DNA of 64,000 nt from Plazaster borealis (lineage: Eukaryota; Echinodermata; Asteroidea; Forcipulatida; Labidiasteridae), in contig CM037473.1 of the NCBI GenBank assembly GCA_021014325.1, positions 5,767,501 through 5,831,500 on the forward strand, given 5' to 3'. The stretch's first letter is position 1. Each line of letters opens with the position of its first letter. A program made the translations under genes and the position numbers. Below are positions 10,640-21,800 of the stretch, piece after piece. The notes under the pieces were generated by a model. It saw only the letters and a program-made list of their open reading frames with translations. It searched no databases and had not been told where the DNA came from.

Positions 10640-13330
10640 TTCTCATCCTGCAGAAACTTACGACCCTTTTCCAAGAGAAAATGAGTTTTGCCTCTAATTT
10701 TTGGGACGGCTATTCCTCAACAATTCAAAGGCTTACGTGGCAAAAATTGAAAAAACCCCCAGATGAAATTGGGTTGTCAGCAAATTATTTTCTTTTAAAT
10801 TTCCAGAGGCTAAGATATATATGGCCTTACATCCTCATGACATACTCTGACTGTGTGCAAACATTCCCCAAATGTATCATCAAAGGCACAATTCCCCCAA
10901 ATATTGCCCCACTATTTAAACATGCCAGGGTTTCATTTGGTGCTCCATGGGGCATGGTGACCCCCCCCGTGTCTTCACTGTGTGCTGGAGGATTTGGAGG
11001 GGGGTACTTCTGTACAAGAGGTAATTAGTGTATTAAAGTATGGGAACATGAGAGGGATACCGTCTGTCCCATTTCAGGCATAGTTAACAGTGTTTGAAGA
11101 GAAAACAAGTCTGGCCCTCGGTTTTTATCATTACGAGAATCAGTAGTCGTGATTGTACACGGGCAACAAGACACATTACCTGCATGATCTAGTGTTCAAT
11201 GGCTTGTCAGCTAGCGCTACCGCACCGAAATCTATTAAACACTTTACTCTCAAATACAAAGTTTAACAAGTAATTCATATCAGTTGTCTTGAGGGTTTTT
11301 TTCAGGATAAAGTCCTGATAGAAATTAGTTGTCAACATTTATACATGACACAAATAATGTAAAACCTATTTAATGATCTCGTGTTTTTTCTTCTTCGTGT
11401 TCTCCATGACAAATCGTTTTGTTTCGCATTAGTGGAAAACAGCTTTCATGCTGAGCTGATTTTACCCAGTATAAGTAAAATACAAATAACAATTAGATTG
11501 TGTTGTTGGCTGTCGCTTTACTCCGAACATGGCATGTTTATACCCAATCAATGTGTACAGTAGAATTCCAAAGTACTTAATGTTTTGAAAGATTTTTTCA
11601 ATCACTAAGAAATTATACTTACATGTCCTGCACTGCGAGGTTGTAGTAAGGGTTAGTTGATGGAACTTAATTGTAATGAATATTATATCCAACGATATGT
11701 TGCATTAATTTTATAAATCCTTAAAACAATTTTTTTATACTTTTAATGTGAGAAAATAAAGTACCTTATCTTCTTTTTAAAATAATTATGCTTTTTATGT
11801 ACGTTTAAAGTTTCGCATAAAATGTTAATGATAAACTTATAGGTATGGGTCAAAGATTGGTAAAAACTCCAACAAATATTGACCCCTAATAGCTGTTGAT
11901 AGTATAAACTACTTTGAGAAAGCATTTCCTTTGAAGTATGGTTTGGGTAATTTTTTTTACCCAAATTCATTTGAATCTGAGAAACGATTCAGGCATGCAA
12001 CGTTTCTCAGATTTCTTAGGGTTTGTGTCCGTTCGCTAATGCAGCGGCCATTGAGGTTTATACCCGCTGTCACCTCGCTAAACGTAAATGGAGTTCGACG
12101 TTCTTGTAAAAATACTGTGACAATTTAGCAAGTAGACACTGTATTCGGCTGAAACTTTTACATGTGACTTGCATAGTATCTTGCTATATAATTCTGCCTA
12201 TAAATCAGCATAACATGGACACAAAACAATCTATGACCCTACCTTTAAAAACTGTCATGAATATATTAATCTGCCGGTATTATATACAAAGCCATTATGA
12301 TTTTGTTTTCTTTTTAGAAATACTAAGAACTATATATCATGATTGTTGTGAGATTTCATTTTAGTATTTTTGTGTGCGTTCCAGCTAAAGAGGAGAGTCT
12401 CCTTGCCTGATTAAACGTTGTTTCTTTTGACAATTTCTTTGTTGATTTTTTTTTCGGCAAGTAGTTTCTACTTGCCCGAGATCACGATACAAAGTGATAA
12501 CTAGACTTGATTTCAAGTCTGAGTTCGCGGGTAATTGTTCAATGATTTAAAACGCAATTTGCCCAAACTTACGATCTCAGACTTGACCCTAATAAGTATA
12601 ATGGAGTGTTAATTTATTCACAGCTGAAATTAAAATAACAATACTGGTACCAGACAAATGGCCAATTAGGAGGCAGGCCACAAACAAACGTGTAGGCTGC
12701 AGCATTTTCTCTTGTTATAACATAATGTCATTGGTCTTCATATTTTATAGTTCTTTTTACGTAATGGTATTTAAAATTTACAGCTAAAATAGAATAAGAA
12801 ATTAACAAACTGACAAATATAATAAAATACCTAATTCTTACCAGACAAAAACGTGTAACCTTTGGTTTGAATGGAATCATGAGGAATTCTCACCCAACGT
12901 ATGACCGTATTTATTTGTATTTTGAATTTAAAAACCAGAATCGATTTATTTTACTCAAACGCTGCAAAGTGAATTACTGAGCGGCGGCAGAATGTAGTTG
13001 CACGTGCATCAACAATGTATCTGTGAACTATATCCCATATAGTACAAACCGTTACATTTGAATAATCATTGTATCGAAGGCTTTTGCGAATACAACCAAT
13101 CAGATTGTTCCGTCCACTTTTGGACTTATTTGCCATAGGGTATGTACAAACCGACAAAGTTTGTCACAAGAGGGCGCTATATGTAGACAAACCCCCCAAG
13201 ATCACAGACTTGGAACCAAGTCTAATTATAATTATAAGTGTCCATAAGATGTGGTAGTAACCATCCTGACCCTACCTTTAAGTACGATCCCGCTCCCAAC
13301 GTTTGGTGTAATGAGACTTTTTATTTCTGA
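10640..13330. other. No gene recognised
   Basis: The 10429-11028 frame is out of phase with exon 6 and not conserved in C or E. The rest holds repeats (see 11878-12250) and AT-rich sequence. Paired blocks ACTTGATTTCAAGTC near 12510 and CTTGGAACCAAGTC near 13210 may be ends of another degenerate element. Confidence 0.4.
11878..12250. repeat. MITE fragment joined to a dispersed repeat
   Basis: 11878-12010 matches the interior of the family 3 MITEs (AGCTGTTGATAGTATAAA, TTTGAATCTGAGAAACG). The following block with CACTGTCACCTCGCTA-like sequence, AAGTAGACA and GACCCTACCTTTAAAA is repeated at about 47560-47900. Confidence 0.5.
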
Positions 13331-13344
13331 TTGACTCGGATCAG

Positions 13345-13505
13345 TGTTTGGATGGTGACGGTACTTTTGACGTGCAGGACAAGAGATGGGCTGGTGGTGA
13401 GCCAATTAGTATCTACGGCAACGAAGATTGCCCCGTAGGCTATGCTTTATGGCTGGAACGATTGGGATTGTGATGCTTAATCTGTCAACGCCCCTTATCA
13501 CCAGC
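13345..13505 (+). pseudogene. Relic exon: C-terminal half of a C-type lectin domain
   Basis: Reads CLDGDGTFDVQDKRWAGGEP, then ISIYGNEDC in one frame; after a shift of frame the expected YGWNDWDCDA follows, with a stop before VNAPY. The GEP triplet, the GNEDC cysteine and the WND block are the conserved Ca2+-site and core features of C-type lectin domains. One frameshift and a stop mark it as a pseudo-exon. No N-terminal half is found upstream, and it lies 5' of the copy C lectin exon, so it belongs to a separate lost gene. Confidence 0.7.
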
Positions 13506-14497
13506 ACTGAGCTCTTGTGAATTGCTCAATATTCTGGGAAAACTTCCTTTTTATGAAGATTAAAGGGTCACATTGCCTTCAAATCTCTCAAAAAGTTGCT
13601 TTTTGGAATTGCTCCTTATCCCTTTTAAGAGTTGTTCGCGCTCTAAAACACATATGTTGTAATTAGTGAGTAGTGATTAAATAAATTAATTGCAAATACA
13701 ACCAGCGGAACATACGGTCCGCGATTTTGTGGAGTCCAAAATTTGGTTCTACAAAATAGCGGACTGTGTTTTGCCATGAAACTACATAAAAAATCACACA
13801 ATTTCAAGGGACATTTCCGTCAATCATCATACATTCTACTTTTGAAATATCTTTCCAACCATAAGTTGAGTATAAAATATGACTCCCTTTCCTTTCTTAA
13901 AACGGAGTAAGAGCCTATTAATTTCAAAATTATATAAAAGTCGCTTAACTATTATGTAAAGGTTTTGCAAAGGTTTGTATTAATCTTTTTCGGGAAACTC
14001 TCTTCTCCGGCTGCCATTTTAAGAAATTGATTATTGAAAAGGAGTTTCGTGACTTCATTGAAGTACAGAAATACTCCTCGAAAGATGTAACATGCAATCC
14101 CTGTACGCCGTTTACTGTAAGACGCAGCTTCCTTCGATAAGATTTGCAGGTTTTTGATTTACTTATTTATTTATTTTATTTTTAAATCTTGTTTACGATT
14201 TACGATTGTTTTCATAACTGTTTGAAATAATGAAGTAATATTGGTTTCGGAAGGAGCTGCTAATTCGACAAAATGTGATCTCTTTGGTTTGTTCAATGGT
14301 AACGTTGTCTGATTTATTCAGTGTATAGTAGGTTATGGGATGGAATGGTATTGCCCCTTCCGCGTGGGTATCTGTTTTGCAAATCGGAAAAAGAGCTTGT
14401 AGTTATAAGGCAACCGTAAATGTACACTATTTTTATCGAGTTATTTGCTAATTTCAGTTGAAACATATGTAGCGACCTGGTATCAGCATTACTAGAT

Positions 14498-14877
14498 AAA
14501 GGGTCTGTATACGTTTATGGTAATGACTCTGAAAATTATTGGCAATAAAAACTTACTCGGCAAGAAGTACAGCAGCTTTGGATATAATGCATTTTGAGAA
14601 ACTTTTCACTTAGAAGTACTGCAGTTATGAAAAAGATATCATTTTTATCCCAACAAATTTGAATCTGAGAAGCGTTACTGACAGCAACGTTTCTCAGATT
14701 GTGTATTCCAATTGCATATTATTTTTCCTGCGTGAACATAACCGTTCAAGATTTTCGGCACTCAAAAGCGCTACCACCTTTTGAAATGAAATTGTCACAG
14801 GTTAGTTTTATGATCTACAACAAAAGGATTGAAACAAACAGTGGGTTCCAATTACCAAACGTATACAATCCCTTTAA
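14498..14877. mobile_element. MITE family 3 copy
   Basis: Ends AAAGGGTCTGTATACGTT and AACGTATACAATCCCTTTA are inverted repeats. Interior carries an internal palindrome around AATCTGAGAAGCG / CGTTTCTCAGATT. Other copies: 46167-46557, 56840-57230, and fragment 61690-62009. Confidence 0.75.
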
Positions 14878-15342
14878 GTATCGTATAACCGGTTAACTGA
14901 TTAGTAATAATTAATTTTTCCACTTAATATTCGATATTCCTGCCAACTTTAGGGGCCAAGCGTTTAATGGGTCTAATTGATGATTCTATAGCATTTCTTG
15001 GCCTGTTAAGCAAACAAATTGGTGACATAGCTTAAACCTCCAAATACGGGGTGAAAACACAAAATCCAAGTTGGCCACCGAATTTGGCGCCCATTTTGAA
15101 TTCTCACAATGCATTTAACACTATCACGTTACACATCACTACCACGAAGAATCCAAAAACGATTGGAAATGTTGCTGAAAAAACCCTGAAATCGAACAAA
15201 CGGTCATGGTATAGCAGCTGAACCCAAATACCAACTAACATTTTTTAAATATGACCCTAGATAAATAGTGAATAGGTACATTGTGCACAAAACCATGTTT
15301 TACTCAACAATTCTTAAATGACCCATGTAAATTAAGCCCAAT

Positions 15343-16045
15343 CATTCTAGACCCTTCAGAATCAACCCTAACCAACCCTGACCCTTAAAAATTACCCCTT
15401 ACCAATCCAGACCCTTCAAAATTACCCCTAACCCACCAACCCCAATCCTTAAAAATTAGCCCTAACCAACCCCGACCCCTCAAAATTAACTCTAACCAAC
15501 CCGACCCCTCAAAATTAGCCCAAACTAACCCCGACTCCTCAAAAATAAACCATAACCAACCCCGACCCCTCAAAATTAACTCTAACCAACCCGACCCCTC
15601 AAAATTAGCCCAAACTAACCCCGACTCCTCAAAAATAAACCTTAACCAACCCCGACCCCTCAAAATTAACCTTAACCAACCCCGATCCTTCAAAATTAAC
15701 CCTAACCAACCCCGACCCCTCAAAAGTAGCCCAAATCAACCCCGATCCCTACAAAAATTAACCCTAACCAACCCCGACCCCTCAAAATTAATCCTAACCA
15801 ACCCCGACCCCTCAAAATTAATCCTAACCAACCCCGACCCCTCAAAAGTAGCCCAAATCAACCCCGATCCCTACAAAAATTAACCCTAACCAACCCGAAC
15901 CCTCAAAATTAACCTTAACCAACCCCGACCCCTCAAAATTAACCCTAACCAACCCCGACCCCTCAAAATTAACCCCGACCCTTCAAAATTAACCCTAACC
16001 CACTCCGACCCTTCAAAATTAACCCTAACCAACCCTGACTCCGTC
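15343..16045. repeat. 30-bp minisatellite with telomere-like AACCCTAACC units
   Basis: About 23 units of 30 bases, each built on CCCTAACCAACCCCGACCCC followed by an AT-rich remainder (TCAAAATTAA). A 120-base higher-order unit is duplicated at 15460-15640. Units are strongly strand-asymmetric (C-rich on +). The open frame on the minus strand is only the translated repeat. Confidence 0.9.
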
Positions 16046-16059
16046 TATTTCATGAGAAA

Positions 16060-16800
16060 TGAACCACTGGTCGTGTCACCGCCTCCCCACTCCGCTTCAA
16101 GATAATTGAATTGAGGAAAAGTGCCGAGCACGCGCTTCGCCGATACGTTCATTTCCTTTCAATTGCCACGCTAATACAACGCCCGACACGATGTAAACAG
16201 TCTTTGGCGGTGACTTGAAATAAAACGCGTTATCGAAGAATTAAAGCTAACCAGTTTGCGTAGGGATTAATTAACGGCTGTTTTAATGTTACCTTCAACC
16301 CCGAGAACACATTATTAAAAAGGGAAGCAAACTGTTTCAATTTCCCCATAATTTTAACGTTTTTACCATTCCTCGTAATTATCAATTATGCACAGTGACG
16401 CGTTAATGGCCTGCGAGTGGCATGGACTAGAGAGGGTGCGCTGTATCTCAAGATGGCAGACGGCCACTGGCTCGAAATGCAAACCATTGTTATCAGGGGG
16501 GGACACGATATTGCGCAATTCTTTCCCGATGCTGTGTGAACGTACCATTAAAAAAATAGGGTTGCTTAATTTTTACACTAACACGAATGGATTAAATTAG
16601 ATAAAAGTAAGGCAGTATTTTACCAGTTATATATGTATAGTTTATTTGTCAGGTTTTTGGAGTGGAATAAAATGCAAATATTTGACAAATATTTAGACAA
16701 GACTATTTTAAAAATGCATTCGTCCCTCCAACATCCGGCGCATGGCCAGACAACAGCACCATACCGTTAATCAATGTATAATATTGCTTTGAACGAAAAT
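16060..16800. other. No gene recognised
   Basis: Frames at 16363-16600 overlap on opposite strands and lack motifs. Confidence 0.4.
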
Positions 16801-16804
16801 TTCG

Positions 16805-17190
16805 TTTTTTATGCACTAGTGTGCATTCGGATGCGGGGCATATCTTCTGTCGAAATAAAGTTCAAGTCTCTGAGAAAATGTTTCGCTTATAAATTTCCCT
16901 GGAAAATTTAATCTTCGTCGCATCTAAAATTCTTACTACACCACAGCTTCTTATGCATAGCTCAAAATCATATGTAGAACGAGACATATTATTATACAGT
17001 TTTTATTGATTGGTTTTTTGCTGTTACTGGAAAACTACGCGTCGCGCAGTTTCTTTTTGTGACTCGATGAGTCGTGTTTTTATTGGTAAATGAAGGATCC
17101 CGGCGCAGTTCCGTTTTGTGAAGGTGGAAGGTTGAACCTTCTGCAAAGCGGTGGCGAGCAAACTGTTGGTAATTTTTGTATTTATTTCAA
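16805..17190 (+). pseudogene. Degenerate duplicate of the copy C promoter and first-exon start
   Basis: Parallels 18120-18575: shared GGGGCATATCTTC, CAAGTCTCTGAGAAAATGTT, AGTTTTTATTGATTG and TGGCGAGCAAA blocks in the same order. The copy C start segment CAAAATGTTGGCGAGCAAA reads GCAAAGCGGTGGCGAGCAAA here, so the second Met of the signal peptide is lost and the lectin frame does not continue. Confidence 0.65.
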
Positions 17191-17279
17191 CAAAGTTGTG
17201 CTGACCAGAATAGAGTTACCAGCTAAAATACCATGTTACATTAACAAAATGTAACTGGTATCCTGCTTAGTCATGTCCC

Positions 17280-17815
17280 AATGCGCATGATCGTGAAATT
17301 CTTAGTGAAATCCGAGTCAAAGCAACACCGGCAACCACCATATTTCATCGATGACCTAATCAAAGATCAGCCTTCTGTGGGTCACTTTAAAGCCTCATTC
17401 AAAAGAGCCCTACTCGCTCATTATGTAACTTAGCTTTTTCTCCCGACTCCACTGCTCGTTTTCAGCTCTCTCTTTTTAGCTGCTCTTAGTTTGGGTCATT
17501 ATGCCCTGGCATTATCTGTTTTACTAGCTTCTTACCGATTCACTTTGCATTCTCTCATGTTTAATATCTTTTTATATTTGTTATTATTGTTTAGTTAATT
17601 GTTTATTGTTGTTGTTTTTTGTCTAGGGCTGTTCCCCACAAGCCTCGGCTTATTTGAACAGCCTCCTTATACTCACAGCTTCTATTGTTTTAGTGTTCAT
17701 CCTCTTTTTCATTGGTCATGTTTATAATACTCTTTGCTTGTACTGTACTACTATATTTTGTGTCCAAATGATTCTGTCTATTTTTGTGAGTATGGAAATA
17801 AATTAATGTTACATT
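17280..17815 (+). mobile_element. 5'-truncated LINE 3' end
   Basis: A short frame ending SVGHFKASFKRALLAHYVT then stop resembles the last residues of LINE reverse transcriptase ORFs. It is followed by a T-rich 3' UTR with GGGCTGTTCCCCACAAGCC and an end of GTATGGAAATAAATTAATGT. It separates the two copies of the lectin promoter. Family assignment (L2/CR1-like) is a guess. Confidence 0.45.
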
Positions 17816-18119
17816 TAATTGAATTGTCACAGTGATTTTGAAGCAATGCGGTATGCAATAAAAACTGGCATAGTTACATTGGATGTAAACTACAGCATGG
17901 CTTCCATCTTGGCAGCTAGATTTTTAACTATAGTCGGTTTCCAAAGATGCATTGCGGTACATTTTTTTAAAGTTGGCGCTTGTGCATAATGGGCTATTGC
18001 GTTACATAGACGTTTGATCTGTCAGGCAAAATGCCAATCTTCTGTACTTACATGCATGCATAAAGTTGAATGAACATCCGTTATAAGTGATAATTACAAT
18101 TTTGGGGGAAAGTTTCAAA

Positions 18120-18522
18120 TAAGACAGTGTGCACTCGGATTCGGGGCATATCTTCCGTCGATTAAATATCTTTCAAGTCTCTGAGAAAATGTTTTGCTCA
18201 TAAATTTCCCTGAAAAAGGTAGTTTTCGTCATATCTAAATTTGTTACATGCGCCACAGCTTATTATGCATGACTCAAAGTCATAATAAGTCTATTTTTTT
18301 CTTCAAATTTGGTATAATATATTTTATTGTCTGACATTTTATATAGTTTTTATTGATTGATTTATCGCTGTTATTGTAGAACTCCGCGTTGCGCAGTTTA
18401 TTTGAGTGACTCGATTGGTTGTGTTTTATTGGCAATGCAGGATCTCGGCGCACTTCCGTTCTGTGGAGGTTGCACCTTTTTGGTTATTTGTATATCTGGC
18501 AGCAATTTCAATTTGTCAAGAG
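18120..18522 (+). promoter_or_regulatory. 5' flank of the lectin-headed copy C
   Basis: Conserved with 16805-17160 and unrelated to the 5' flank of B, E and F, so copy C is expected to be regulated differently. GGTATAATATATTTTATTG near 18310 is a possible TATA region, unconfirmed. Confidence 0.4.
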
Positions 18523-18820
18523 ATGGTCGGCAAAATGTTGGCGAGCAAAGTGCTGGGTGTTGTTGGTATATTTATGATTGCAAATTACGCTGCCGTAAAT
18601 GGGCGGTGTTGGAAGCCATGCCCTCCTACTTGGAGCCAGTGGCTAGACAAATGCTACAATATGCATGATGTCAAAGTTAAATGGGAAGAGGGCAAGCAGA
18701 AATGTAATAGGTTGGGCGGAGTGATGGTCGTCCCTCAATCCGAAGAAGAAATACAACACCTTCTGAACATGTGCATCTGCCCAGGGTTCTGGGTTGGTTG
18801 CAGCGACATTGAAGTTGAAG
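18523..18820 (+). CDS. Copy C exon 1: signal peptide and N-half of a C-type lectin domain
   Basis: After the signal peptide come GRCWKPCPPTWSQWLDKCYN, then KWEEGKQKCNRLGG, a VPQSEEEIQHLL helix and PGFWVGCSD. These are the C1-C2 pair, the first helix with its cysteine, the second helix and the FWVG strand of the fold. The donor GTTTGT follows EVEG, a common intron position in this domain. The ATG at 18523 is preferred because it opens directly into the hydrophobic core; the frame is open further upstream. Confidence 0.8.
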
Positions 18821-21800
18821 GTTTGTACACAACTTATAATTATTTTTTTTTATGAAAAATTGCCAATACAAGGCAAAATGCCATCCAGGGTGAGGGCTAC
18901 AAGGACAATAAGGAAACAATTAAAAAGGAAACTTTAAGATGTCATATCTGTTTACGTTCCTCTTGAACTGTGATAGAAATGGTGGAAAACAAGATACAGG
19001 TAGGGAGTTCCAAAGTGCAGCGGTGTGGCATATCGTATTATTAACAAGAGGCGTAAATCTGTGTTCAAAACCGGGAATGATGTTAGAATGTGGGAACCCG
19101 CGACAGGCAATTTTTTAATTTAAAATTTAATAAAGTAGTCGGGTGAGGGTGGAGGTATTGAAGTTACAACGATTAGCTGGCATCATTTAAGTAGTTTCAT
19201 CAGTCAGTGGTTAAAAACAACCCCTTTTATAAAGCAGGGAGACCACTATCTTGTATAAAAGTGGCAACAAGTTGTTGTATAGCACTACACCGACTTTGCT
19301 GTATTTCCAGTCACACAAAGGATTGGCGCCCCGGGGTCGAGGGACACGTTTACAATCCAACAAACGAAATCACAATTCTAGCCTTGATTTAAAAGACATG
19401 AAGGATAAGGGGAAATGCCTGCCTAAACTTGGAAACATTTGCTTTTAACTCAAACTCCCAATGGTTGTTCGTATAAGGTAAACAATGGTCTATGTGAAAA
19501 TAATTATTGTGAAGTAATGCAAAAATTACCTTCAGTTCTAATATTAAACAACAACGCCCCATTTGTCAAGAATAGGCAAGTGCATTTCGGACAATTCAAC
19601 GGCTGGAACATATCCATAAATGTCGTAGACAAACTTAAAGGTTTTTATAAACTATCAAACAATACACATATTCATGCTATATTGCATAAATATTTGCTAT
19701 CACATTATATCTTTGTAAATATTAGTTGTGGTCAAAAATATCTTAAATATTCTCACTAACTTAACAAAAGGTGCTATATCTTTTGTTTGGTGTCCCCTCG
19801 GGGCCACCATACTTTACTTTCAGAATAACTTGTATACTAAAACAGTAGACTGTTAGGAAATAATAACATTTATCTGCAACAGCATGTAAACCTCAAATTC
19901 AGACCATGAGGATCTAATTATGTGGCAACATATTTTACTAAGTATGATGCTATTTTCTCTTTTTAAATTGAATATGTCTGTTATTCCTTGTAGATTCCAC
20001 TCCCCTCTGCAACGGAAATCAGAATCAGCTTTGTGGCTACTACTACTCCGTCGTTTGTCAGGACGACCAAGGCACGTGCGTGCACCGTTCTTCTAAAACG
20101 ATTCCACCGTCAACATTCTGCGTCTGTAGCAACGACGTGATATCTTATAATAGCGGGTAAAACTTCGCTCTCAACATCAAAATGATTCTGGTTTGGAGTC
20201 AGGTTTTAATTACGTTTGCAACGTTTGGTGGGGTGACTTAATGGAACTTCTGTTTTGCTTATATGGGTGGTTCGAATGGACAATGGAATTTCTATTTGAC
20301 ATTTTGTTTTATATACTGTTTGAAAGTGTTGTAGTACTCGTACGGTACTTGGTACTCGAGTACTAAATTTTTACTTAAGTACCATTTTAAGTACTCGTTG
20401 AGGAATGAAGCACTTGAAAAAGTAAAATTGAAAGTGTCTATGACATATTTAGGTCTATGCTTAAAAGATAGATATAATTATCACAACAAGCACACGTCAA
20501 CATATGAACTTAATTAGTCAAAGTACTCCAACTCGTCCTCTAACTCGGAGATCCAAGCACTCGGTACTCGGCTGCTGGACTCGGCACACGGATATCAGAG
20601 TACTCGAAATTCGGAACTAGTACTCGATGGCCAAAGTACTCGTATTCGAGTACTACTCGGCCACCCTGGTACCCGGCAGTATTTGACACTCGACTAAACA
20701 GTACCTGACTACAGCACTGCTGTATGATTATTGGAGAAAAATCGGTTTGGAAAACGACACGCATATCTTTAAACGAAATGTTAATTATTCTTCAATTTGA
20801 CTTGGTCATTTGATTCTGATAAGCAAAAGGTTTCTGTGCTAAGTACTATTTAAGTAAAAAGTGGTTCTCTATTAAACATTGCCTGGTAACAACATTACGC
20901 GATAAAACATTCGGACATAATTAATAATAATTATAACAATACCAAAACGAAATAGCAAAATACTTAGCAGTATTGGGAAAAGTCGCGGAATATTTACTAA
21001 AATCCTCCACCGGGTGGGCACGAAATAATAATGAAAAAGTCAATCTTCAAACTAGCAAGACAAACCAGCATAGGCTAAGTCTCATTGATTGAAGTATTAT
21101 ACCGAGCATCAATAAGCAAAAGATTGTTCATTAGACATTTACAACCATGCTGCACCTCAACCATCTTGGGAGTAACCAAACAGAAGCCTCAAAGGATGGG
21201 ACTGACTCCATTAAGACGATTAAAAATCGCTATGAGGAATTAAGACGTGTGTACTTCAGTTAACGCAATGTTTGTTTTTGTATGTATACCATTAAGATGT
21301 GAGCCATCGGGAACAACAACAACATACGTCACCACTGCTGATCAACAAGACGACAATGGAACCAACGTGGCAGCTATTGTTCTTGGGTCTCTGTTTGCTC
21401 TTCTACTCCTCTTGGTGATCATCGGTGCCGTGATATTCTGTCTTCGAAGACAGGAAAGACTACCGTCCTTCATGAAGCAAACAGCGTAAGTTTTAGCTCT
21501 CATAGAATTAAAAAAAAAAAACCAAAAAACAAAACCCAACAACGGATAATTAAAACCCGCTTGTGCTATTGCTACTATGTATTTTGGAAAGAAGCTATTT
21601 TTAATTTGGAGAGCAGTTATTTAAATTTGCCAAGAGTATGTTTTTTATATTTCAAAAGCTATTTTCAAGAGCAGGTAAATGTATTTTCCAGCTAATAATA
21701 CAAATACAAATAAACTTTTCTTAAAAAAAAAAAATACTGCTCTCTAAAACTATAAATAACTGCTCTCCTAAGTATAAAGAAATGCCCTCCAATATACACT

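Noticed and set aside
10429..11028. 199-codon frame overlapping copy B exon 6
   Set aside because: Out of phase with the conserved tail, not conserved in C or E, and no domain; a chance frame.
15385..15723. 112-codon repeat protein on the minus strand
   Set aside because: It is the translated 30-bp minisatellite; unit length is a multiple of three, which keeps the frame open.
15343..16045. CRISPR-like array
   Set aside because: Units are contiguous with no unique spacers, and the genome is animal.
19439..19759. 106-codon frame in the copy C intron, with CSYKVNNGLCENNYC
   Set aside because: Loosely EGF-like start but no flanking splice sites in a compatible phase and no counterpart in other copies.
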